A DNA stretch of 64,000 nucleotides from CAZHHM01 sp964532225 (GTDB lineage Bacteria; Margulisbacteria; WOR-1; JAKLHX01). The stretch is taken from contig CAZHHM010000005.1 in NCBI GenBank assembly GCA_964532225.1, positions 1 through 64,000 of the forward strand. Reading direction: 5' to 3'. Made by a program: the position numbers and the translations under genes. The notes under the pieces are model-generated. The model was not told the origin of the DNA, did not search any database, and was given only the letters and a program-made list of their open reading frames with translations. This document shows, in pieces, positions 8,859 to 15,943 of this stretch (positions are counted from its first letter, which is position 1; the number at the start of each line of letters is the position of its first letter).

Positions 8859-10292
8859 TCAAATATCGAAATACAGATGGAATTCGTACGGATGCGGCCT
8901 TAGTCTGATCGCATCGATCTCTTTTGTCCTCTTGTACTCGATCCAGACATCTATAACGTCCTTGGTGAACACACCGCCTTCCAGAAGGAAAGCATGGTCT
9001 TTCTCAAGTGCGTTGATCGCTTCATCAAGTGAACCGGGCACTGTGGCGATCTTGGCTCTCTCCGCTTCACTGAGATCTTCAAATATATTCTTGTCGACCG
9101 GTGCGGGCGGTTCGATCTTGTTCTTGATACCGTCCAGACCTGCCATGAGAAGAGCGGCAAAAGCAAGGTACGGGTTCGATGACGGGTCGGGAGGCCTGAA
9201 CTCTATCCTCTTGCTCTTCGGGTTATCGCTGTACATAGGGATCCTGACAGCCGCGCTCCTGTTCCTCTGAGAATAGACAAGATTTACCGGCGCTTCATAG
9301 CCGGGGACCAGCCTCTTGTAAGAGTTAGTGGTCGGGGCGCAAATAGCAAGCAGTGCAGGCGCATGCTTGAGAAGTCCGCCGATATAGTATTTTGCAGTCT
9401 GGCTTATCATACCGTAACCCTTTGCGTCAAAGAACAGGTTCTGCCCGGCTTTCCACAGGCTCTGGTGGACGTGCATGCCTGACCCGTTGTCCATGAAAAT
9501 AGGCTTCGGCATGAAAGTAGCGACCATGTTCTTCTTTCTGGCCATGTTCTTAACAATGTATTTGTACATGAGGCAGTTGTCCGCCTGAGCGGTAAGCGTA
9601 CCGTAGCGCATGTCTATCTCGCACTGACCTGCGGTAGCAACCTCATGATGATGGACCTCTACAGGGATGCCTGTTTCCATCATCTTCATGATTATCTCGC
9701 TCCTGATATCCTGGAGGGAATCATGAGGGGCAACAGGGAAATAACCTTCTTTGTACCTTGGCTTGTAGCCCAGGTTCGGCTTTTCGTCCTTTCCGCTGTT
9801 CCACTCGCCTTCCTGCGAATCCAGATAATAGTATCCGGAATTTTCTGTCTGGTCGAACCTTACGTCGTTGAAGAGGAAGAACTCGTACTCAGGTCCGAAA
9901 TAGCTTATGTCCGCGATCCCGGAGCTCTTTACATATTCTTCCGCCTTTTTCGCGACGAATCTGGGGTCCCTGCTGTAAGGCTTTCTTGTGATCGGGTCGA
10001 AAATATCGCATATGAGCGAAAGCGTCGGGATCTCACAGACAGGATCTATCACAGCCGAAGTTGCGTCCGGCAGAAGGAGCATGTCCGATTCCTGGATCTT
10101 CTGGAATCCCCTTATGCTGGAACCGTCGAACCCGAGCCCGTTCTTGAAGAGATGCTCGTCAAGTTCTTCTACAGGGATCGAAAAATGCTGCCACATGCCC
10201 GGGAGGTCATTGAACTTGAAATCCACTATCTTCAAACCTTTTTCTTTCGCGAACTTTATCACATCTCCTGGAGTACTGGTCTGCGCTATCAT
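8859..10292 (-). CDS. glnA: Glutamine synthetase, type I
   Basis: This enzyme joins ammonium to glutamate using ATP. The 477 residues and motifs (GFDGSSIRGFQ, GPEYEFFLF, NGSGMHVHQSLW, the flexible-loop region KRLVPGYEAPVNL, and RIEFRPPDPSSNPYLA) fit bacterial GSI. The C-terminal segment reads KNIFEDLSEAE where adenylylated enzymes have NLYDLPPEE, so the modifiable Tyr is Phe404. AAGGGG seven bases before ATG 10292 sets the start. It lies in the nitrogen island and has its own sigma-54 promoter (10373-10386) and upstream palindromes. Control is therefore probably by the NifA-type activator and PII. Confidence 0.97.
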   Translation of the reverse strand: MIAQTSTPGDVIKFAKEKGLKIVDFKFNDLPGMWQHFSIPVEELDEHLFKNGLGFDGSSIRGFQKIQESDMLLLPDATSAVIDPVCEIPTLSLICDIFDPITRKPYSRDPRFVAKKAEEYVKSSGIADISYFGPEYEFFLFNDVRFDQTENSGYYYLDSQEGEWNSGKDEKPNLGYKPRYKEGYFPVAPHDSLQDIRSEIIMKMMETGIPVEVHHHEVATAGQCEIDMRYGTLTAQADNCLMYKYIVKNMARKKNMVATFMPKPIFMDNGSGMHVHQSLWKAGQNLFFDAKGYGMISQTAKYYIGGLLKHAPALLAICAPTTNSYKRLVPGYEAPVNLVYSQRNRSAAVRIPMYSDNPKSKRIEFRPPDPSSNPYLAFAALLMAGLDGIKNKIEPPAPVDKNIFEDLSEAERAKIATVPGSLDEAINALEKDHAFLLEGGVFTKDVIDVWIEYKRTKEIDAIRLRPHPYEFHLYFDI

Positions 10293-10372
10293 TTGTATTT
10301 CCCCTTTCTGAATTCTTGCACTTCTTTGTTTATCTAAGGCCGGCTAACGTTGCCGACCTGTCCGTAATTAGA

Positions 10373-10386
10373 GCAATTTTCCCACC
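10373..10386 (-). promoter_or_regulatory. Candidate sigma-54 promoter of glnA
   Basis: On the minus strand GG-TGGGAAAATT-GC-T gives exact GG-N10-GC spacing with a good -12 element (ATTGCT). The -24 flank is weaker than the TGGCAC consensus. The predicted start is near 10361, about 70 nt before glnA. Confidence 0.6.
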
Positions 10387-10416
10387 GGGAGTAAGTATAA
10401 AAAATACACACTCTTT

Positions 10417-10459
10417 TACATTTTTGTAATATATTGATTGCATTTTGTGCATTTTTGTA
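10417..10459. promoter_or_regulatory. Paired TACATTTTTGTA palindromes upstream of glnA
   Basis: TACATTTTTGTA (10417-10428) and TGCATTTTTGTA (10448-10459) lie 31 bp apart centre to centre. They are about 60 and 90 bp upstream of the predicted glnA start. The second abuts the glnK2 stop codon. They are probable operators for the local sigma-54 activator. Confidence 0.6.
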
Positions 10460-10804
10460 TCACAGCGCGCTGTCGCCCCTCTCACCTGTCCTTACCCTGA
10501 CCACCTCCTCGCAGGGATATACGAATATCTTGCCGTCGCCGGCCTTGCCCGTTCTTGCCACGCTCTCTATAGCGCTTATTGCCTTCTCCGCGTCCTTTGA
10601 ATCGACCACGACCTCGATCTTGAGCTTTGAGAGGAACTCAACCCTGTATTCCCCCGCCCTCCACTCAAGGAGTATGCCCTTTTGCGCTCCCCTGCCTTTC
10701 ACTTCGGTCACTGTCATCCCGACAAATCCTTTTTCCTCAAGCGCCACTCTTACGTCTTCAAGCTTTTCAAGCCTGATCACTGCCTCTATCTTTTTAAATG
10801 ACAT
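10460..10804 (-). CDS. glnK: PII nitrogen regulatory protein, copy 2
   Basis: A 114-residue trimeric PII signal protein that senses ATP/ADP and 2-oxoglutarate and plugs AmtB. Conserved segments are GMTVTEVKG, KIEVVV, ARTGKAGDGKIFVYP and VRVRTGE. The T-loop reads GRGAQKGILLEWRAGEY. The uridylylation-type Tyr (E. coli Tyr51) is kept as Tyr53, but the upstream Tyr46 equivalent is Trp48 and the HTE segment is replaced by ILL. It starts 10 bp after amtB2 and is surely co-transcribed with it. It is a close paralogue of the copy at 12168-12512. Confidence 0.93.
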   Translation of the reverse strand: MSFKKIEAVIRLEKLEDVRVALEEKGFVGMTVTEVKGRGAQKGILLEWRAGEYRVEFLSKLKIEVVVDSKDAEKAISAIESVARTGKAGDGKIFVYPCEEVVRVRTGERGDSAL

Positions 10805-10814
10805 TATCCCCTCC

Positions 10815-12032
10815 TTATATTGAATAGGCCGTTTCGCCGTGCTGGCTTATGTCAAGACCGATCTCTTCCTCACTGTCCTTTGCCCTTAGCCCGAAGAGAG
10901 CGTCTATCACCTTAGATAGTATGAAAGTAACGGCATACGAATACACAGCAACAACTGCGACGGCCATTGCCTGTGCGTAAAGCTGACCTGCATTCCCGTA
11001 AAGAAGCCCGTCCACGCCGGCCGGATTGACCGCTTTGCTGGCAAATATCCCTACCGCCAGCGTACCGATGATCCCTCCTATCCCGTGGCACGGGAACACA
11101 TCAAGAGAATCGTCGATATCGCTCCTCATCCTTACCGTTATCGCGTAGTAAGACGCGGCTGCCGCGACAGCTCCGATCGCCATCGATGCCATGGGAGTGA
11201 TAAATCCCGATGCAGGAGTTACCGCCGCAAGACCGCAGACCGCTCCCGTGGCAAAACCCAGAACGCTTGGCCGTCTGTGTATCCAGCTTATGAGCATCCA
11301 GACGAGCGCTGCAGTGGCACCTGCGGTGTTTGTATTTACAAAAGCTTTTGTTGCCAGAGCTCCCGAGGTCAGAGCAGAGCCGGCATTGAAACCGAACCAG
11401 CCGAACCACAGAAGAAAGGCCCCAAGCACGGTAAAAGGTATGTTCGAAGGGTCCATCGCATATTTTTTATGGCCTTTTCTCCGGCCCACCACAATAGCTA
11501 CGGCAAGGGCCGATACACCCGCAGTAAGGTGGACCACTATCCCTCCGGCAAAGTCCATGACCCCTGCGGCCCTGAGCCATCCGCCGTCGGCCCATACCCA
11601 ATGGCACACTGGAGCGTATACAAAGGTCGTCCAGGCCAGAAGGAACACGACAACACTTGAAAAATTCACCCTTTCGACAAAAGCGCCTGTTATCAGGGCC
11701 GGGGTTATTATTGCGAACGCCATCTGGAACGCCATAAAGGTCAGATGCGGTATGGTCGGCGCGTAGGAGCTTGGGGAATCCCCGACCCCTTTAAGGCCGA
11801 ACCAGTCAAGGCCGCCGATGAGACCTTTGTGGTCAGGACCAAAAGCTATGGAGTAGCCGAACAGCACCCACATGACGGAGATCAGAGCGACCACTACCAC
11901 GGAAAGCATGAGCGTCGAGAGCATGTTCTTCTTGCGGACCATTCCGCCGTAGAAGAACGCGAGAGCGGGGGTCATTAGTATAACCATGGCCGTCGATATA
12001 AGGACCCAGACATTGTCGGCATTGTTTATCAT
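10815..12032 (-). CDS. amtB: Ammonium transporter, copy 2
   Basis: A 405-residue polytopic inner-membrane ammonium channel with about 11 predicted helices. Conserved features include LAFFYGGMVRKKN at the N-terminus, DFAGGIVVHLTAGV with the first pore His, and the second His in FPCHGIGGIIGTL. ATG 12032 is chosen because the paralogue also starts MIN and because AGGAG lies ten bases upstream. An in-frame extension to 12077 would run into the sigma-54 promoter. It is followed by glnK2, the standard amtB-glnK arrangement. Confidence 0.94.
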   Translation of the reverse strand: MINNADNVWVLISTAMVILMTPALAFFYGGMVRKKNMLSTLMLSVVVVALISVMWVLFGYSIAFGPDHKGLIGGLDWFGLKGVGDSPSSYAPTIPHLTFMAFQMAFAIITPALITGAFVERVNFSSVVVFLLAWTTFVYAPVCHWVWADGGWLRAAGVMDFAGGIVVHLTAGVSALAVAIVVGRRKGHKKYAMDPSNIPFTVLGAFLLWFGWFGFNAGSALTSGALATKAFVNTNTAGATAALVWMLISWIHRRPSVLGFATGAVCGLAAVTPASGFITPMASMAIGAVAAAASYYAITVRMRSDIDDSLDVFPCHGIGGIIGTLAVGIFASKAVNPAGVDGLLYGNAGQLYAQAMAVAVVAVYSYAVTFILSKVIDALFGLRAKDSEEEIGLDISQHGETAYSI

Positions 12033-12038
12033 CGCAGT

Positions 12039-12071
12039 GCAGCTCCTCTCAGATATTTCTGAAGGAGCTGC
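12039..12071. repeat. Inverted repeat over the amtB2 leader
   Basis: GCAGCTCCT (12039-12047) and AGGAGCTGC (12063-12071) are perfect 9-bp inverted arms with an inner TCAG/CTGA pair. The proximal arm contains the amtB2 Shine-Dalgarno. The predicted sigma-54 start (near 12062) falls at the edge of the distal arm. An RNA hairpin would therefore form only on read-through transcripts from upstream. Confidence 0.6.
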
Positions 12072-12073
12072 AA

Positions 12074-12087
12074 GCAATATTTATGCC
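12074..12087 (-). promoter_or_regulatory. Sigma-54 promoter of amtB2-glnK2
   Basis: On the minus strand the element reads GG-CATAAATATT-GC-T. GGCAT and TTGCT match TGGCAC-N5-TTGCW well, with exact GG-N10-GC spacing. It is the best of the three sigma-54 candidates here. Confidence 0.7.
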
Positions 12088-12154
12088 GATACTGTTTTTT
12101 GCTTATGTAGGGTCATTTCCTGTACAAACACTCCCGACAAAGGGAACAACTCAC

Positions 12155-12166
12155 TACATTTTTGTA
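12155..12166. promoter_or_regulatory. TACATTTTTGTA palindrome upstream of amtB2
   Basis: This is an exact copy of the island's 12-bp palindrome. It ends one base from the glnK1 stop codon and lies about 98 bp upstream of the predicted amtB2 start. Only a half-site (TGTACAAAC, around 12121-12129) is seen three turns away. Confidence 0.6.
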
Positions 12167-12167
12167 A

Positions 12168-12512
12168 CTATAGAGCTGACCTGCCCCTTTCACCCGTCCT
12201 TACCCTTACGATCTCCTCGCAAGGATAGACGAATATCTTTCCGTCGCCTGCCTTGCCGGTCCTTGCGGCCTTTTCAAGTACCCCGATTATCTTTTCGGAA
12301 TCCTTCTCATCGACCACGACCTCGATCTTGAGCTTTGAGAGGAACTCCACCCTGTATTCACCTGCGCGCCATTCAAGAAGTATGCCTTTCTGCGCGCCCC
12401 GGCCCTTTACTTCGGTGACCGTCATGCCTACCACGCCGCTTTCTTCAAGGGCGACCCGTACGTCCTCGAGCTTTTCCTGCCTTATGACAGCTTCTATCTT
12501 TTTAAATGCCAT
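12168..12512 (-). CDS. glnK: PII nitrogen regulatory protein, copy 1
   Basis: A 114-residue PII protein differing from copy 2 at scattered positions (VALEESGVVGM, DEKDSEKIIGVLEKAARTG). The altered T-loop is the same, with Trp at the Tyr46 position and the Tyr51 equivalent retained. It starts 17 bp after amtB1 and forms the first amtB-glnK pair. The ATP-binding C-terminal VRVRTGE is intact. Two nearly identical pairs side by side indicate tandem duplication. Confidence 0.93.
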   Translation of the reverse strand: MAFKKIEAVIRQEKLEDVRVALEESGVVGMTVTEVKGRGAQKGILLEWRAGEYRVEFLSKLKIEVVVDEKDSEKIIGVLEKAARTGKAGDGKIFVYPCEEIVRVRTGERGRSAL

Positions 12513-12529
12513 TTTATTCCCCTCCTTTC

Positions 12530-13750
12530 CTATATTGAGTAGGCTGATTCGCCGTGCTGGCTGATATCAAGGCCTACCTCTTCTTCATCGCTGCTTGCTC
12601 TGAGCGAATACATGGCATCAATGATCTTTGCCATTACAAAGCTTACTATGAAGGTGAACCCTGCAACGACAGCGACCGTGAACAACTGGATGAAGAACAG
12701 ATCAGGATTGCCAAGAAGCAGCCCGTTGGCGCCCGCTGAGTTCACTGCCTTATCGGCAAATACGCCCGTAAGCAGAGCTCCTGTTATCCCGCCCATCCCG
12801 TGGCAGGCAAATACGTCCAGAGAATCGTCAAGATTGCTTTTCATCCTGATGAGGATAGCATAGTAGGATATCGCCGCTGCTATGCCGCCGATGAACACCG
12901 CAGATATCGGGGTAACAAAACCCGAGGCCGGGGTTATCGCGACAAGTCCGACCACCGCTCCGGTAGCAAGACCGAGCACGCTGGGTCTTTTATGTATCCA
13001 GCTAATGATCATCCAGACCATGGCCGCTGCAGCTGCAGCAGTATTGGTCACCACCAGGGCCGATGCCGCGAGCCCTCCGGCTGAAAGAGCGGAACCGCCG
13101 TTGAACCCGAACCATCCGAACCACAGAAGGGCCGCGCCCAGGACGACGAATGGGATGTTCGAGGGTTCCATCGGGAACTTCTTGTAGCCCTTTCTCTTTC
13201 CGATGACCATAGCCATTGCAAGAGCGGTAACTCCTGCAGTGATATGCACGACTGTGCCTCCCGCGAAATCAAGAGCACCTATGTTCCTGAGCCACCCGCC
13301 GATACCCCAGACCCAGTGAGCCACAGGGGCATATACGAATGTTGACCACATTAATATGAACATAAGGAAGCTGGGGAAGTTGATCCTCTCCACGAAAGCC
13401 CCTGTTATTAGGGCCGGAGTGATTATGGCAAAAGCCATCTGGAACGCCATGAAAGCAAGGTGCGGTATAGTTGCCGCATATCCTGCGTGAGGCTCCTGCC
13501 CCACACCCACAAGTCCGAACCAGCTCTTGCCGCCTAAAAGTCCTCCGTGATCAGGACCGAATGCCAGTGAATACCCGTAAAGCACCCACTGTATCGATAT
13601 CATCGCCAGTATTACCAGAGAAAGCATCAAAGTGGACAGTATGTTCTTTTTCCTGACCATCCCTCCGTAGAAGAAGGCCAGCGCCGGGGTCATCATTATC
13701 ACCAAAGCTGTTGAGATAAGGACCCATGCCGTATCGCCTGCGTTGATCAT
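12530..13750 (-). CDS. amtB: Ammonium transporter, copy 1
   Basis: A 406-residue AmtB-type channel. Pore signatures are DFAGGTVVHITAGV and FACHGMGGITGALL. The periplasmic recruitment region (HWVWGIGGWLRNIG) and the C-terminal tail (SSDEEEVGLDISQHGESAYSI, near-identical to copy 2) are intact. It starts MINAGDTAWVL with AAAGGAGAG just upstream. It lies 22 bp downstream of the small secreted-protein gene, which carries the sigma-54 promoter, so both are probably one unit. Confidence 0.95.
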   Translation of the reverse strand: MINAGDTAWVLISTALVIMMTPALAFFYGGMVRKKNILSTLMLSLVILAMISIQWVLYGYSLAFGPDHGGLLGGKSWFGLVGVGQEPHAGYAATIPHLAFMAFQMAFAIITPALITGAFVERINFPSFLMFILMWSTFVYAPVAHWVWGIGGWLRNIGALDFAGGTVVHITAGVTALAMAMVIGKRKGYKKFPMEPSNIPFVVLGAALLWFGWFGFNGGSALSAGGLAASALVVTNTAAAAAAMVWMIISWIHKRPSVLGLATGAVVGLVAITPASGFVTPISAVFIGGIAAAISYYAILIRMKSNLDDSLDVFACHGMGGITGALLTGVFADKAVNSAGANGLLLGNPDLFFIQLFTVAVVAGFTFIVSFVMAKIIDAMYSLRASSDEEEVGLDISQHGESAYSI

Positions 13751-13772
13751 TGTAGCTCTCCTTTCTTTAAGA

Positions 13773-14192
13773 TCAGATCTTTATAACGCTGTACAGTGAG
13801 AATGCTGAGAACATCGACACGGTCGTCGGTGAAGCTGTATTCACATTTATAATAGGGACACCGATGCCCAGTGCTATCTTGTCGGTCACAGGCTGCTCCA
13901 CCGCGAACTGAAGGCTGAGATCAAATACTGTATCTCCTGCAACGGGCTTGGTTGCCTGAAGCCCAACTCCCCAATAGCCGACAAATACGTCGCTATAAAG
14001 CACAGCTGATGTTCCGCCTGAATTCGACGTGAGAGACCCTGCCACATCGACAACTGTCCCAGGAGCAACATCGAACCTCAGCCCGCCCGCGGTGTTAGCC
14101 GCATTACCGTAAAGGTACATATCGGCCCCGGCAGTCGAAGCAAGCGCGATCATAAGCATGAACATCGATACTAACGACAGAATTTTCTTCAT
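13773..14192 (-). CDS. Small secreted beta-rich protein, possible outer-membrane protein
   Basis: Unrecognised 139-residue protein. An N-terminal signal peptide runs KKILSLVSMFMLMIALAS and ends near AGA. The rest alternates hydrophobic and polar residues in short strands separated by Gly/Asn turns (for example VFVGYWGVGLQA, FDLSLQFAVE, IALGIGVPIINV). That pattern suits a small outer-membrane barrel or a surface beta protein. AAAGGAG sets ATG 14192. It is the first gene of the amtB1-glnK1 unit and has a sigma-54 promoter and paired operators upstream. A role tied to nitrogen limitation is inferred from position only. Confidence 0.7.
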   Translation of the reverse strand: MKKILSLVSMFMLMIALASTAGADMYLYGNAANTAGGLRFDVAPGTVVDVAGSLTSNSGGTSAVLYSDVFVGYWGVGLQATKPVAGDTVFDLSLQFAVEQPVTDKIALGIGVPIINVNTASPTTVSMFSAFSLYSVIKI

Positions 14193-14227
14193 CTTGGTTC
14201 TCCTTTCGAGTATTTGCCGGAGACATA

Positions 14228-14241
14228 GCAATATGCCCGCC
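14228..14241 (-). promoter_or_regulatory. Sigma-54 promoter of the secreted protein-amtB1-glnK1 unit
   Basis: On the minus strand the element reads GG-CGGGCATATT-GC-TA, with exact GG-N10-GC spacing and an ATTGCT -12 element shared with the other two candidates. The predicted start is near 14216, 24 nt before the ATG. Confidence 0.6.
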
Positions 14242-14297
14242 CGTATTATTATTGGCTTTGTTTAGGCATATATTAAAATTTACAAGCGCAACTATAC

Positions 14298-14339
14298 TAC
14301 ATTTTTGTATATAGTTATGTGTTATATTACGTTTTTGTC
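14298..14339. promoter_or_regulatory. Paired palindromes upstream of the secreted protein-amtB1-glnK1 unit
   Basis: TACATTTTTGTA (14298-14309) sits within a longer symmetric ACTATA...TATAGT context. A degenerate TACGTTTTTGTC (14328-14339) lies 30 bp further upstream and touches the stop codon of the activator gene. They are about 87 and 118 bp from the predicted start. Confidence 0.6.
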
Positions 14340-15889
14340 TATACTCTGAACTGCCGATAGCTGATCTTATGGGCGCGGACCTTGTAGCCGAGGATACGGA
14401 CCGTGGTTTTCAGCATCTTTGCGGCTTTTGATATATTCCCTTTTGTCGATTTCAAGGCATCAATGATGATATCCTTTTCGTAGCTGCCGACAAGGTCGTC
14501 AAGAGACTGCTCTATCTCGGTCTTCGTGTCTTTCGCGGTCTGAAGCGATGCGGGAAGATGATGCGCATATATCACCTCTCCTTCGCACATGAGCACAGCC
14601 CTCTCGATGCAGTTCTCAAGCTCCCTTACATTTCCGGGCCAATGATAAGACATTAACGCGTCTATTGCGGGAGTTGATATCCTCTTTATTATCTTTTTGT
14701 TCATCTTCGAGTACTTTTCAAGGAAATGCTCGGCAATAAGGAGAATATCGCCTTTCCTGTCTTTAAGCGGAGGAAGATAAAGAGGGAACACGTTAAGCCT
14801 GTAATAAAGGTCCTCCCTGAACTTGCCTTCCCTGACCAGCTCTTCAAGGTTCTTGTTGGTCGCCGTTATCAACCTGATATTGCTCTTTATCGTCTCGGTA
14901 CCGCCCAGTCTTTCGAATTCCCTCTCCTGTATCACACGCAGCAGCTTTACCTGAGTGGCGGGGCTGAGGTCCCCTATCTCATCAAGGAATATCGTTCCTC
15001 CCTCCGCGAGCTCAAAACGCCCTGCTTTTCTTTCGAAAGCACCGGTGAAAGCCCCTCTTTCATACCCGAACAGCTCCGACTCAACAAGGTTCTCAGGAAG
15101 GGCGGCCATATTAACCTTGATGAACGGACGCTTCGATCTGAAACTGTTGTAGTGTATCGCATGCGCCACAAGCTCTTTTCCCGTACCTGACTCGCCCCTT
15201 ATGAGCACAGAAGCATCGCTCTTTGCCACTTTTGCGATCATTGAGAACACTTCGGTCATACTGTTGCTTCGGCCTATTATGTTCTTGAAACTGTATTTGT
15301 CGCGGAGCTCGTCAAGAAGGTCGGAATTTTCCTTGATAAGACTGTCCTTTTCTTCTTTGCGTATCTTGTATTGCTTTACCGCCTGCGAGATCAGGTGCGC
15401 GATTATCGTAAGGAAGCGGACGTCCTCTTCAAGAGGGAGGTCGGGCGTGAAAATCTTATCGACGGAGAAAGCCCCAATCACTTTTCTTTCAAGTTTGATC
15501 GGCACGCATATGAAAGAGACATCTTTCTTTTCAAGGTTCTTCCTTGCCTTTGTCTTGTTAAGGAAAAGCGGGTCCTCCCCGATCTTAGGAACGACCATGG
15601 GCTGCCCCGTCTGGACCACCCTGCCGGTCACCCCCTCGCCAAGCCGGTACTTGCCCCTTTTTTTCTCCGGCTCCGACAATCCGTGAGCCACCTCGACTAT
15701 CAGCTCCCCGCTCTTAGGGTCCAGAAGCGTGACCGTGCCTCTCGTCATTCCCATCTTGTCGTCAAGGATCTCCATTACAGAGTACATCGAACGTTCGATA
15801 TCACCGCTTACATTGAGCATCTGGCTGGCTTCGTACAGTGCGGTCAGTTCCTGGAGCTTTCTTTTCAGGAGGGTCTGGTCTTTTGTCAT
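14339..15889 (-). CDS. NifA-type sigma-54-dependent activator (GAF-AAA+-Fis)
   Basis: A 516-residue bacterial enhancer-binding protein. A GAF domain spans about residues 10-175. The AAA+ domain follows with Walker A GESGTGKE (232-239), the sigma-54 contact loop GAFTGA (279-284) and Walker B TIFLDEIGD. A C-terminal Fis-type helix-turn-helix reads NISKAAKMLKTTVRILGYKV. There is no receiver domain, so activity is controlled through GAF or partner proteins such as PII, as in NifA. ATG 15889 lies six bases after an extended -10 box, so the mRNA is leaderless. The candidate operators lie beside each nitrogen unit and across its own promoter. No nif genes are seen. Confidence 0.92.
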   Translation of the reverse strand: MTKDQTLLKRKLQELTALYEASQMLNVSGDIERSMYSVMEILDDKMGMTRGTVTLLDPKSGELIVEVAHGLSEPEKKRGKYRLGEGVTGRVVQTGQPMVVPKIGEDPLFLNKTKARKNLEKKDVSFICVPIKLERKVIGAFSVDKIFTPDLPLEEDVRFLTIIAHLISQAVKQYKIRKEEKDSLIKENSDLLDELRDKYSFKNIIGRSNSMTEVFSMIAKVAKSDASVLIRGESGTGKELVAHAIHYNSFRSKRPFIKVNMAALPENLVESELFGYERGAFTGAFERKAGRFELAEGGTIFLDEIGDLSPATQVKLLRVIQEREFERLGGTETIKSNIRLITATNKNLEELVREGKFREDLYYRLNVFPLYLPPLKDRKGDILLIAEHFLEKYSKMNKKIIKRISTPAIDALMSYHWPGNVRELENCIERAVLMCEGEVIYAHHLPASLQTAKDTKTEIEQSLDDLVGSYEKDIIIDALKSTKGNISKAAKMLKTTVRILGYKVRAHKISYRQFRV

Positions 15890-15895
15890 GTGTAT

Positions 15896-15904
15896 ATTAT
15901 AACA
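15896..15904 (-). promoter_or_regulatory. Extended -10 promoter of the activator gene, leaderless type
   Basis: The minus strand reads TGTTATAAT, a TGn-extended -10 box ending six bases before ATG 15889. There is no good -35 box, as is usual for extended -10 promoters. The palindrome copy at 15903-15914 overlaps its upstream edge. Confidence 0.65.
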
Positions 15905-15943
15905 CATTTATGTATAACTATTGATTGTTATTACACTTTTGTA
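15903..15943. promoter_or_regulatory. Paired palindromes at the activator promoter
   Basis: CACATTTATGTA (15903-15914) and TACACTTTTGTA (15932-15943) lie 29 bp apart. The first overlaps the activator's extended -10 region and the second abuts the histidine kinase stop codon. The placement suggests autoregulation, probably repression. Confidence 0.5.

Noticed and set aside
12039..12071. A riboswitch or SD-sequestering hairpin as the main control of amtB2
   Set aside because: The predicted sigma-54 start falls inside the structure, so the native transcript would lack one arm. It is kept only as a possible read-through effect.
10460..12512. Loss of the PII uridylylation Tyr
   Set aside because: Trp in the T-loop first looked like a lost modification site. 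Counting against the E. coli loop shows Trp replaces Tyr46, and the modified Tyr51 is retained as Tyr53 in both copies.
14339..15889. A nitrogen-fixation (nif) regulator in the strict sense
   Set aside because: The domain layout is NifA-like, but no nif structural genes occur here and all candidate operators flank ammonium-assimilation genes.
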